Of a stretch of 64,000 bases of DNA, positions 21,781-31,893 are shown piece after piece; positions within the stretch are counted from its first letter, which is position 1, and each line of letters begins with the position of its first letter. The position numbers were made by a program, and so were the translations under genes. The DNA is from Ophiosphaerella korrae. Its lineage: Eukaryota > Ascomycota > Dothideomycetes > Pleosporales > Phaeosphaeriaceae. The notes beneath the pieces were generated by a model. It did not search any database. It was not told where the DNA came from and was given only the letters and a program-made list of their open reading frames with translations. The stretch lies in the NCBI GenBank assembly GCA_028456385.1, contig JALNQF010000118.1, positions 1 to 64,000 on the forward strand, in the 5' to 3' direction.

Positions 21781-23736
21781 ATGTCCCTTCTTGACCTTCT
21801 CCTGCGACCTTCCTCTCTCCCTCGTTGTTTACGCCTACCTATCACACCGATCACTACGCGCTCTTTCTCTACCTTCCGTAATCATCCAGCGCACGAGTGT
21901 GGGGCCATGGCACCCACGCAGCAGGATGAACTATATAACTACTTTCACTACACTTCCGGAAGATGGCTTTGGGGGGAGGAGGAACAATTGCGCGAACGCT
22001 ATCGCGCATTCAATGTTGCCGAACTTCAGAAGGTTGCCGTGGATACCGTAGGATCGCAGAAGTGCGTATCTATGAAGAAGATAGGCGAAGGAAATTTCAA
22101 CAAAGTCTTCCGTCTCCAGATGGATGATGGTTCAGTCTTGATGGCTCGCATCCCTCATCTCAACTCCGGCCCTCCAAAGCACACAACCGCTTCAGAGGTT
22201 GCTACAATAGACTTTGTGAGCCAACCACTCCCGTCCAGCCCTCGGTGTGTGCTTATGCATGCAGGCACATTTGACCCTTGACATACCTGTACCAAAGGTT
22301 CTAGCTTACTATGCCACCGCTGATAATCCAGTTCAATCAGAATACATCATCATGGAGGAAGCCCGAGGCACGCAACTATCAGAGGTTTGGGACACAATAG
22401 ATCTGAAAGATCAATTAGCAATTATAACTGAGCTTGTCGCCATTGACCAGAAGTCTCTCTCCACACCATTAAACAGGTATGAAACCGCACTGGCCCACAA
22501 GTCTTCTATGACGACGCTTCTAATGAAACTGCGTAGACATGGTGCGCTCTACTATAAGAAGGACAGCTTTCCTGGGTGTGAGGCCGCACAAGTCACTGCT
22601 AACGTTACGGAAAACTTGAGGAAAGACGTAGCAGAAAGGTTCGTTATTGGTCCCACAGTCGAGAGAGAGTTCTGGGAGAAACAGAGGGCAAGCGTGGCTA
22701 TTGATTGCGGACCATGTATGTCAGCCTCCGCTATGATGATTTAGCAAGGGAATTGACATCCACCAAAGGGACTAGTGCGCGCGAATACGTGGAAGCGATC
22801 GGACACCGCGAGATCGCTTGGCTACGTCGCTACGCTGAAGCTTTACCGCCCACCATGGAGCGATGGGGCGCCTCCAAAGGCCAGAGCTGTCCGCAAGCCC
22901 ATACTGACCTGCTTGAAAAGTATCTCAGTGTTATTGCTCAATTACTTCCAAAATAACCTGAACTACTAACACCAATGCTATAGCATCGCAACCTTCACAC
23001 TGGTAACCTGTTCATTTATGAGGGGAAAATTTCCAGCGTCATTGACTGGCAGTCTTGCTGGGTAGGGCCTCTCACTCTCCGAGCTAGAGCACCACGGCTT
23101 CTCGACTACAACGGCGAAATCATGCTGAAACTACCACCAAACTATAAAGAGATGCCGGAAGATGAGCAACGCTTGATGGAGTCTAAAGTGCAGCAGTCAG
23201 TCCAGGTTTACAGTTACGAACATAAAACTACCAGCCAAAACTCCCTCTTGGATAGGGTGCTAAGATACCCTCAGGGAAAAATGTTAGGTAACATTGTGGA
23301 TTTTGCTTCCACTTCTTGGGACGGAGACATCCTGCCTCTTCGTGACTGCTTGATTCGAATTGAGAGGTATGAAACCTAGTCTCCACTTTGCTAGTAATAT
23401 ATGGGCACTAAAGACTGCTCTAGAGATTGGAAAGACTACGTCGACTCGAAAACCTCTTGCCCGTACTATTTCTCCGTTGAAGAGGTTCTTGAAAGCCAAA
23501 AAGATGCGGGTAGCTATAACGATATGAGGGACTTTTGGGATGACTTGAAAGACAGAGTAGACGATACTGGCTAAACCACCCATGAGTTCTTTGACGATGC
23601 CGTGGCTCTCTTCTTCAGTCTACGAGAAAATGGCCTGAAGACGTTAGAAGGCCAAGAGCTCAAAGATTTTGAGGAGCAGACTCAGTGGGTCCTTGACCAT
23701 ATAAAGAATAATGGCAGCAGCCTGCCAGCCACCTAA
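21781..23736 (+). pseudogene. AIM9-like phosphotransferase (APH fold) gene, disrupted
   Basis: The ATG at 21781 starts a mitochondrial-type leader (LLLRPSSLPRCLRL, TTRSFSTF). The APH/AIM9 core follows: IGEGNFNKVFRLQM, ARIPHL, then a 50-nt intron (22216-22265, GTGAGC...TGCAG), then LDIPVPKVLAYY and EYIIMEEARG. After IDCGP (about 22711) the frame shifts to TSAREYVEAIGHREIAWLRRYAE. TAA (22954-22956) and TAG (22981-22983) then interrupt the frame immediately before the HRNLHTGNLFI loop. In relatives a Trp precedes this His, so TAG probably arose from TGG. VIDWQ and WVGPL follow. After a second good intron (RIER|DWKDY) a TAA stops the frame at 23572-23574, yet homology-like sequence continues to 23736. 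The loop reads HRN instead of HxD. I see at least three stops and one frameshift, so it is a pseudogene unless there are sequencing errors. Confidence 0.8.
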
Positions 23737-23970
23737 AATTGTCATCGAAGAGAATCTTCGCTTGACAGCTATGATTGCCGATTCTTCCAGCCAACTGTTG
23801 ATGAGATAAGTCGACAGTGTGTTATGGTTTCGCAACTTTGGGGGGAATGTTATCGTTATCATCGTGCTGTCCTGCCTCCTATTTTCCTGTCTAGGTTCTA
23901 GTCCCATCTCCGTAATTCGACGCTGTCGACCTTCGTCGTTTCGATCGATGCTCCGAAAACCCACCATAGG

Positions 23971-24469
23971 AACTCACCCCCCTCTCAGAGCGTCTTCACA
24001 GCTAGACCAAGCTCAACGCAGCCCACATGGCAGAGCATATCCATTACCGATCCGCTCTAGGCGTACCAGTCATGCTTGGGGCTTCGTACAGTGCCCGCTC
24101 AGAAAGAGTTCTTGGCTATTCACTCTTGAAGCTTGTAAGCACCATTGGAAAGAGCACACGCGCATCTTGTACGAGCTTCGCGATGAGCAGCGGCAAACCG
24201 ACGAACCGGCAACAGAGAGCGAGATCAGGATTAATGTGGAGGCCAAGCGGCGGATCCAGGAAAAGTCGGAGGAGTGTGCGACCAAGAAAGCGGCCATGGA
24301 ACGGAAGCAGGGGCAGATCTTACAAAATCGGCCCCAAATCGGCGTGTACGTAAGCAGAGAATTCATCGGAGGCTCCTACGGTGACGGCAGCCTTGGTTAC
24401 TACAAGCTCTGCATTGGGATGGCGCAGCGAGAGGGCCGTGTCGTTGACACCGCGCAGCTAGCGGAGTAG
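23971..24469 (+). other. Unrecognised coding-like fragment (charged helical)
   Basis: The 3' part of an open frame encodes a charged, helix-prone stretch (EHTRILYELRDEQRQ, EIRINVEAKRRIQEK, GVYVSREFIGG). It ends at TAG 24467-24469. A second charged stretch continues in the same orientation from about 24491 to 24712. It may be a fragment of a gene interrupted by stop codons. I do not recognise the family and cannot define a start. Confidence 0.25.
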
Positions 24470-24917
24470 CGCAGGCAATACAAGGTAAGGGTGCAATCGC
24501 TGCGGAAGGCGGACCAGGATGGCACGGCTGAGTGCCCTAGCGCAGAGGCTGTGGAGGCGGTAATCAAGCAGCTAAGAGAGATGCTCATCTTCCGCAAGAA
24601 TCCGAAGGAATGCATCGAAGAGGACCGCGTCGAGTTAGGTGGGGAGAGGCTAGGGCATGTTTCGACTCCGCAGTCGAAGACGAGGCAGCGGAAGTTCATT
24701 GACACTAGGTAGTACGTTGAGCTATTTCTCTGGAAAAGACCATAGAAAGAAGAGGTGAATGGGGAGGAGATGCCTTTTGTGTTGGGCGTCGGAATTATCG
24801 AAACCATAGGGGTAAAGTTTTGCTGAAGTGAGGGCACCAAAACTGGAGGGTAATTGGAACATGAGACAAAGAGCGAAGCCACGGAAGGTTTGTAATAGCC
24901 TAAAAATGAGACCAGTG

Positions 24918-25150
24918 GATCTTTGACGCCTCACACCTATAAGAGCTGTTGGGGTCCAATTCCAGACCCTATTAATGCTGCTCAGTGAGGAAATCAGGGA
25001 CAATCATGTTGGCTCATGTTGACTCGCGGCGAGCTCAGGCACAGCTCGAGCTGCTCACTCATTGCTCACGTTACAACCCTGCGTAACTCAAAACCAAATC
25101 TAGCAAAAGCTTTGTATGAGAGTTGATTTCACTTAATTGTTGACCGCTAT
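24918..25150 (+). repeat. Dispersed repeat, copy A
   Basis: Aligns in the same orientation with 28843-29059. Shared blocks include ATGCTGCTCAG, GAAATCAGG, ACAATCATGTTGGCTCA, GTAACTCAA, ACTTAATTGTT and CCGCTAT. Identity is roughly 75-80% by eye, with a few indels. No terminal inverted repeats or target-site duplications were confirmed. Confidence 0.8.
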
Positions 25151-26620
25151 TTTTGAGTAGATTCTATTCTTGGCATACACCCAACTAAGTTAGTCGTTTT
25201 TGTGCCATTACATTAGCAAAATCTTACCCAGCTCAACCTCAGCTCATTTATGCTTAGCCTGAATCACGCTTGCTCGACCTCGCTCAGGCTTGCTTATGAT
25301 CAAAAATCATGGTACCTCAGGCTGCTCATGCTCGACCCCTTTTTAGTTCCTCGTCCTGATTCTAGTCCTGATTCTGGTCCCCCAACTCCTTGCTCTTTTT
25401 ATCCCAACTTGAACAACTTCAAACGGATGTACACGATGATACTATTTAGAGAGGTCTGGCTCCAAGACCTTACAATTTCGCTCCTGTTGCACATTTCGTA
25501 CAGTGCCTGGTTGAGGATGTACTCTTGAAAAGAAACGTGTATGCGCCGTGAAGGTGGAATTTGAGCCATAGGTACGCACCCGTCACGACGACGGCGACTG
25601 CAGTCACAAAACACGATACGAATACGCAACACTCCTACGCTACTATTCGAGCGCCGCTCATTGCGCGCGTGGAGCTCGAGGGAGCAAGATGAGAGCTGCT
25701 ACCTAGTCCGCAGAGAGTATTGTACTGAGGTACTCATGCCAGAGCATCACTGTAAAGTACTAAATGCTTTTGCAAAGAGTTGGGTGAGATTCAAGTGCAC
25801 ACGTTTAATTGCTGCTCAGCGGAACTATAAAGTCCTCCAGCCTCAAGATACTCTAATAGTATTACATACCAAACATTGAAACTCTTTGCTTTGTATCTGT
25901 AATCGACGACTTTTCATAATCGCGAGTCGAACCGTTGAGGGCCTAGGGTGCCGCTGACATCCTTATTTTGACTTCGAAGTCCCATCTTCATGAATGTGGA
26001 TAGACTCGATTCGGGACCCTTCAGCATCCAATAACTGTACAGAGATCACGTCCTTTAGATCGGAGGGATCTTTATGTGACTTATGGGGGTGAGATCCCCT
26101 GGAGATGCACGTTAGCTAGTGATATCGATGACGACTATGTTTTCACGAAGGGGATATACTTTATGTTTGCTTGAGCGACGTTAGGATTCTGTTTTGGCGT
26201 GATCAGTCGTAAAGAAATCTTGTAGGCAAATACGGTTCGATTACCTCGGCTTCTTTGGCTTCTAGCACATTGTTGACAGGCGATTACCAACTGGCTGGGA
26301 GGTCCTCAAGTTTGACCCTGCCAACGTATCTGATGAGTTTCGCAGCGGTGGCTCGGAAAGACATGGCGCAAAGAGATCTAGTACGGTTTGGAAAGATCGA
26401 CGAGATGCTGGTAAACTAAAGAGATACAATCCACTTATAAGGATCCTAAAGCTGGCTCTATATCTCTAACCATCGTATCCTTCAATCGGCTTCATACGGC
26501 GAAGGTGTTCTGCGTGCCCAATTGGTACTAAAACAGAACTCGTCGCACAGGCAAGTTTCGAATTGGAGCCTCGTCTGCATGATGAATGGCCAGCATGACA
26601 TCTGATGTTTAAAGGAGCGC

Positions 26621-26836
26621 CTAAGTAACAAATGGGTCGTCTAGAAGCGTTGGATTGATGGACACCTCTGGATTGTTTACGCCACAGAGAGCAACGCCAC
26701 GAAACAAATCCTGGCGGCTACGGCATGCTGCAAATGGCTGTAAATGGGGCATGGTCAACTCCATTATTAAGGCAAAGGAATGAATCTGCGTACTTACCTT
26801 GCAGAGTTGGCATCTGGCAGCACAATTAGCTCCCAA
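26621..26836 (-). CDS. Possible small cysteine-rich protein (partial)
   Basis: Two exon-like blocks join at a canonical 60-nt intron (26797-26738, GTAAGT...TTTACAG): ANCAARCQLCK then PFAACRSRQDLF, ALCGVNNPEV and a stop at 26623-26621. Five cysteines fall in about 45 residues. No ATG or signal peptide could be joined to the 5' side, where a TAA lies in frame shortly upstream. It could be the 3' end of a small secreted cysteine-rich protein gene or chance. Confidence 0.25.
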   Translation of the reverse strand: MGANCAARCQLCKVSTQIHSFALIMELTMPHLQPFAACRSRQDLFRGVALCGVNNPEVSINPTLLDDPFVT

Positions 26837-27130
26837 ACTTCTTACTAAACGTTAGCAACCTCGACAAACATAATCAATAGCACAGACTGAGGCCAGACGA
26901 TGTCATCGTGTTATGCCTACTATTTCTCATCGTGTTTAATGTGTCGCTTGGATGATATATTGGCCAAGCGCCATACTGAAATTCCAATTACTTACTCCGT
27001 ATGGCAAAAGCAGTACCATGGGGTATGCACCCCGCCAAGACGCTAGTGGCAATTACTCGCGCGCCTATTGAAATCCCGTCCTTCGCCTAGATTGCTACGC
27101 TCCATCATCTGCATACCTAGGCGCTTTCGG

Positions 27131-28556
27131 ATGGCTTCCATTCTTCGAAGAGCTCGTAATTTTCTAAGATCTCCAGCGCAACCTTGGAAATTTCCAACCA
27201 CTGGCTTTCCAATCCTTGACAACAGCTTAGTGGTCGAGGAGGAGCGAGAGCCATTGTACTCCCCGACAACATTCTACCCGGCAAAAATTGGCGAGGTCTT
27301 GAACACAAGGTATCAGATTGTGGGTAAGCTGGGTTACGGAGGCTATTCTACAGTATGGTTATGCCGCGACCTTGTGTGAGTCTCCATCCCGGCCCATGTT
27401 GATTTTAGCTGACTTCAGTCAGGGACCATGATTATGTTGTCTTGAAACTTTGTCGCAGTGACGCGCCTAACATTAAGAGGGAAATTGACATATACCGGCG
27501 GCTTGACAACGTCAGAGCGAAACATGCCGGTGCCACGCTAATTCGAAGGATGCTCGACAACTTCGAGCTCCAAAACCATGGATATCACTTCCCGTGCATT
27601 ATCCACAAGCCCTTAGGGATGAGTTTGGCCAAGCTCAGAAGCAGGGTTCCAGGGGTAAAGCTTCCAGAGAATATTTTGAAGCTCACACTAATACATATGC
27701 TCATTGGCTTGGAGTTCCTCCACACTCATGCCAAAATTATTCATTGCGGTAAGCATAGTTTTCGTATACATAACTTCTCACTAATTCGTAAAGACCTTCA
27801 GGAGAAAAATATTCTCCTTGGCATAGAAAATAAATCTATTCTCGATGAGTTTGCGAAACACGAGCTGGAATATCCAACGCCGCGAAAGATTGAGGGCGCC
27901 CGCGTCGTGTATGAGTCAAGGGATCTCGATAATACCACAAATCCAGGCCGCCCTGTTCTTACAGATTTCGGAGAAGCTCGACTAAGGGAAGGTTCTCATA
28001 CTGGCCTTATTCAACCAACTCAGTACAGAGCCCCAGAGGTTCTCCTTGGGCTGCCATGGGACCATAAGGTGGATATTTGGAATGTTGGAGCAATGGTCGG
28101 CGTTACTTCTCGTCTTCCTCTAAATCCCTTGCTGATATGAGTAGATATGGGACTTATTTGAGGGCCGTAATATGTTCAATGCCAGAAATCCGAAAGGCGA
28201 AGTGTCGATAGAACACCAGTTGGCACACATTGTCGCGCTGCTTGGCCCTCCCCCAGTAGATCTGATCCAGAAGGGCGATAACGCAAATAAGTACTTTAAC
28301 CTAGACGGTGAGCATCTCAGTTTTGTAGCGCCCAAAGGACTTGACTGACTCATTGGAAGGGTCTTGGAAGGGAACGGTGAAAATACCCGAGGACAGCCTT
28401 GAAGAATCCGAGCGCAATCTGGAAGGCGAGAACAAAGTCCTGTTCCTAGCTTTTGTGAGAAAGATGATGAAGTGGAGGCCGGAGGAGAGGAGTGGAGCCA
28501 AAGAGTTGCTGGCAGATACTTGGCTTCGGGACGGAGACCAGTTTGCAGATCAATAA
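27131..28556 (+). CDS. SRPK-like serine/threonine protein kinase
   Basis: Five exons: 27131-27375, 27423-27748, 27794-28095, 28145-28307 and 28360-28556, giving 410 residues. The ATG is at 27131 (MASILRRARNF). Kinase motifs are intact: KLGYGGYSTVW, VVLKLCRSD, split catalytic loop IIHCDLQEKNILL, LTDFGEARL, YRAPEVLLG, VDIWNVGAMIWDLFEG. The PTTFYPAKIGEVLN-RY lead-in and the long insert between the DLQEKN loop and DFG are typical of fungal SRPK-type kinases. Classical SRPKs phosphorylate SR splicing factors. Fungi also carry many divergent, lineage-specific relatives of unknown substrate, and this looks like one of those (C for R in HRD, Q for K in the loop). It sits between two direct copies of a dispersed repeat in otherwise gene-poor DNA. 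Confidence 0.85.
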
Positions 28557-28842
28557 TTGCAACCAAGCTCAACTAAAAGTACCAACGATTTGACGTGACT
28601 GCTATCTATACTCTCACCGACGTTCCGGTTCCGCTTATGCAACTACTGGTTATGACCGGATTCCCATCAAGCATGTTCATGTACGAGGTCCTGGGAGTTC
28701 TCTCTTGGGAGAACAATGCTCCGACTAGAGCTGGGCTCCGCGAAGAACCTCTCCGAGGAGGAGAATGTTCCTAAGAGAAGAAAGCTCTGGAGCTATTCTT
28801 GGTCCCTAGTGAGCCTGATTGGGGGCCTCTATCGAACCCGGT

Positions 28843-29059
28843 CAATCCTCGACAACTCACAACCAGCCTATTGGGACCCAATTCAGGCCCTCTTCATGCT
28901 GCTCAGAGGGAAATCAGGCACAATCATGTTGGCTCACGACGAGCTCGGGCACAGCTTATGTTGCCTACCTAATGCTCATGTTACACCCCTGTGTAACTCA
29001 AGGCCAAATCCAGAAAAACCCTTTGTGAGAGTAGATTCCACTTAATTGTTTGCCGCTAT
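28843..29059 (+). repeat. Dispersed repeat, copy B
   Basis: Direct-orientation relative of 24918-25150. It begins about 290 bp after the stop of the SRPK-like gene, so that gene and its 5' flank lie between the two copies. Confidence 0.8.
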
Positions 29060-29555
29060 GTCTTTATGCAGGATATAATGGGATGTGAATAAATGATGAA
29101 TCGAGAGAGAACGGTGCTGATTGATCTCCAGGACGTAAAGTAGTGGCTTTTTATACTCGAGGTTCTTGGACCTACAGCTCGGCGCTCGCATGATCCGATA
29201 TAAAACTAGCAAGCCATTGTTTTGGAACAGCAGGGCAGCGCCTCTGCGGGTCGGGATTTGCGTTTAATGCGCATGCCGTCAAAGGGGCGATGCAGGAGGC
29301 GATCCCTTCCGTTCTCATATGTCAGACAGATAAATGAGGGCCAAAATCAAGCACAGAAGCATTTTAGTGGATTACATGCTTACGGGATGAGTAGTGCACC
29401 GCGTCTTGCTTCTCTGGCGAGAGACTGAGTTAAAGTAGTATAACCACAAGCGCGACAACTTATGTTTTATCCTTAGCCAGGCTTAACCTATATATAATGC
29501 TGAATAGGACGACTACTATGCTAAGCTATAGATAGTACACGACGATATAGTAGGT

Positions 29556-29759
29556 GTTACGGGTACTTTTCCCCTACCTAGAAACCTCTCTTCGAGCCTC
29601 TCCCTTTGAACCTCCCTTGGAGCTCCTCGGGTACCCCTAGGATCACCCTTAGAGCTTGTCACGGGTACTTTTCCCCCTACCTTGAAACCTCTCTTTGAGC
29701 CTCTCCCTTTGAACCTCCCTTAAGCTCCTCAGGCACCCCCAGGATTACCCTTAGAGCTA
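29556..29759 (+). repeat. Tandem duplication, two 102-bp units
   Basis: Unit 1 (29556-29657) and unit 2 (29658-29759) have the same length and differ by about a dozen mostly C/T or G/A changes. Both start with GTTACGGGTAC or GTCACGGGTAC, carry a CCTCTCCCTTTGAACCTCCC core and end in ACCCTTAGAGCT. The TGTTACGGG-like start is reminiscent of fungal LTR ends, but no second terminus was found. Confidence 0.85.
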
Positions 29760-30110
29760 CTTAGGATTACGTGCGCTCTTTAGATATATAAATACCTTCG
29801 TGAGCATATAAATCCCTTAAGGATTCGTCTTACTTTATTAAATATACCTATTGTTCTATTATACCTAACTCCTACTAAATACTCCTTACATTTCTTCTAT
29901 TATTGTAGCCTATTATAAGGAGTATATTATTGTTATCTCTAGACTATTAGTAGAGAAGTATTATTATGTTAAGGGGTAGCTAGAAGACAATAGTACTTGC
30001 CGTAGGCTACAGGAGATAGTAAAGGGATGACGGATAGTATTTAATAGTACTACTAGTATCTAAGAGAGAATAATACTTGCTTTAATCCTTTCGCAAGTGT
30101 CGAGCTTTTT
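29760..30110. mobile_element. Possible remnant of an AT-mutated retroelement
   Basis: Very AT-rich (runs of TATTA, TAGTA, ATAGTA) and abutting the tandem 102-bp units. The composition is what repeat-induced point mutation leaves in fungal retroelements. No gag/pol frame, primer-binding site or paired LTR can be seen, so this is a weak call. Confidence 0.3.
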
Positions 30111-31771
30111 ATGCGCCTATGTAGCACATCTGCCCTGCTTTAGACTACAACTATACAACGTCATGATCTCTGGTGTATCGGCCCCGCCCCCAACTCGTAC
30201 CAGAGTTCACGAGAGCCTCGAGTGTTCTGAGAACCTTCGTTACACTTGGCCCTCACTAGGTATTTAAAGCTCTCTTCCCCTCCTCTTCCTTGGCTTCCTT
30301 TCTCTCTAAATTCAGGTAAGTAATTCCCCTTTTCTTTCGCTGATAGCTTGTGTAAGACCAAGCAAGTAGAGCCTACAAGATTAACGCTCTTGCTCTGCTA
30401 GTCGAGGGACCGCCTTCTAGCAGGATTCCCACAACGCTTTTGTTCCCAAGGCTCCTAGATCAAAATAGCTAGTAGTAGACAGGCTTCTCGTTCCCATAAG
30501 ATGTCTGTAGGCCACGCAGATTTCTAACCTACGTAAAAAGCTGACATTTTTCTTTCGTAAAGAGCAATAGTTCTATACATAGTATAGCTCTCTAACAATA
30601 GACACACTCAATTTCATCATCTCTCCTTTCTCCTTGCATGCCATTTTCTCTTTCCAGTACCATTCCGAGGATTTTTCTGCATTTGAATACCAACTGTGAC
30701 CCAAACAAATGTATAACCTTGAGGCGGAATGTCATATGTAGGTCATGGAGGTTATAGGCTCAGCTTTTTCTCGTACCATTCATCACTACCCAAACGCTGT
30801 GCATACACATAGAAAGCAGGAGCTACAGTGTGCATCAGATACGAAGTCATCATCGCAAGAAAGTAGATCCGAGTTGCTTCTAATAATTGTTGCGTGAAAA
30901 CTATCATCTTTGCAAAGAAAGAGATATAGCTATAGCTAGTAAACGCAGATTTCTGGCCTAGGAAGAGAAAGTTTGCTCAGAGCAAGAGGAACGGTATAAA
31001 GAGCGGAAGTGTGCCAAGCTCAAGGAACATGGATTTTCCCTCCCCGCTCCCCGCTCCCCACTTCCCACTTCCCGAAGAAGTCAGTTTATCGTCTGAGCAA
31101 GGCCATAATGCAGTGCTTGGGTGAGTTGTGACAGTGCAAGAATGAGCCAATGGAGTCGTAGTTGAGCTTGACGAATTTTTGCTGGATCCACGAATTGGTC
31201 CAACCAACCATAAAGCTTATTCTAAATTAAATACTTGGTATTTATCAAAATAAGAAAAGCACTTGGACATGCTGGCATAGATAAGCCATCACAGGGATAC
31301 AAGGACTTCTTGTATCCATTCAGTTTGCCCAAATGACGCTGTTGTTCCACTATCAGGTTGCCCCGCCTGGGGTGTTTTGTAAACAGGCATTACGGTACAT
31401 GAGGAGCCGAGGAATCCAATATGGAAAACCCTCTCACCTCAACGTGCATAGGACTACGCTGCTTAGCATGACAAAGATTGCGAATGTGTTGTAGGAAAAA
31501 CGCGGGTTGATAGTGCTGCTTTGAGGAACGGCTTAGATCAGAGCTCGCGCGAGTCATGTTTGCACGGTCTACTCTGGACCTTTCGGCACAGGCACGGAGT
31601 GTTTCCCACTCAACGATCCTACTCAATATAGCTTTTTATTGCGACTAATGCACAAAGACTGTAGCTATCGAGATACTATGCTCGGAACACAATCTTAATA
31701 TGTCTATCTAGTCAATTAGCCACATCAGACCTTCGGGGGTCGTGAACTGTCGTGGCAACATGTCATAGAAA

Positions 31772-31822
31772 GTGCCAGCCGCGTGGAGCTACATCCCTGC
31801 AGCTACATGGATGACCTCACCC
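31772..31822 (+). repeat. Short dispersed repeat, copy 2
   Basis: Matches 21195-21250 in the same orientation. It lies 72 bp upstream of the metallophosphoesterase ATG. Confidence 0.6.
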
Positions 31823-31893
31823 TGTCTACACACCATCACCTTTTACACATTTTCATCAACCAGTGGCGAAGCTTGCTTATCCTGCAGTACTCG

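Larger units (their letters stand above)
23737..27130. other. Repeat-rich, gene-poor region
   Basis: About 3.4 kb without a convincing intact gene. It holds an unassigned open frame at 23819-24469, one copy of a roughly 230-bp dispersed repeat (24918-25150), GCTCA-rich sequence (25010-25330) and degenerate AT-rich DNA at 25880-26600. A small cysteine-rich frame lies at 26621-26836. Confidence 0.55.
28557..31893. other. Repeat-rich, partly AT-rich gene-free region
   Basis: About 3.3 kb. It contains repeat copy B (28843-29059), a tandem 102-bp duplication (29556-29759) and strongly AT-rich DNA (29760-30110) with the look of mutated retroelement sequence. A CT-rich stretch with TATTTAAA lies near 30255-30310. 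No intact coding region was found. Confidence 0.6.

Noticed and set aside
22712..22744. Intron removing the frame break in the AIM9-like gene
   Set aside because: The only GT...AG interval there is about 29 nt, shorter than any other intron in the window, and later in-frame stops would remain.
25900..25960. tRNA-like GAGTCGAACCG motif
   Set aside because: No acceptor stem, anticodon arm or A box could be folded around it; no tRNA was found anywhere in the window.
29070..29460. Solo LTR of a copia-type element
   Set aside because: Sequence style is suggestive, but no matching terminal dinucleotides, target-site duplication or second copy can be seen.
31783..31893. N-terminal extension of the metallophosphoesterase
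   Set aside because: The extension opens with a GTG codon, overlaps a dispersed repeat and reads unlike the family, which starts at MRFETLNPF.
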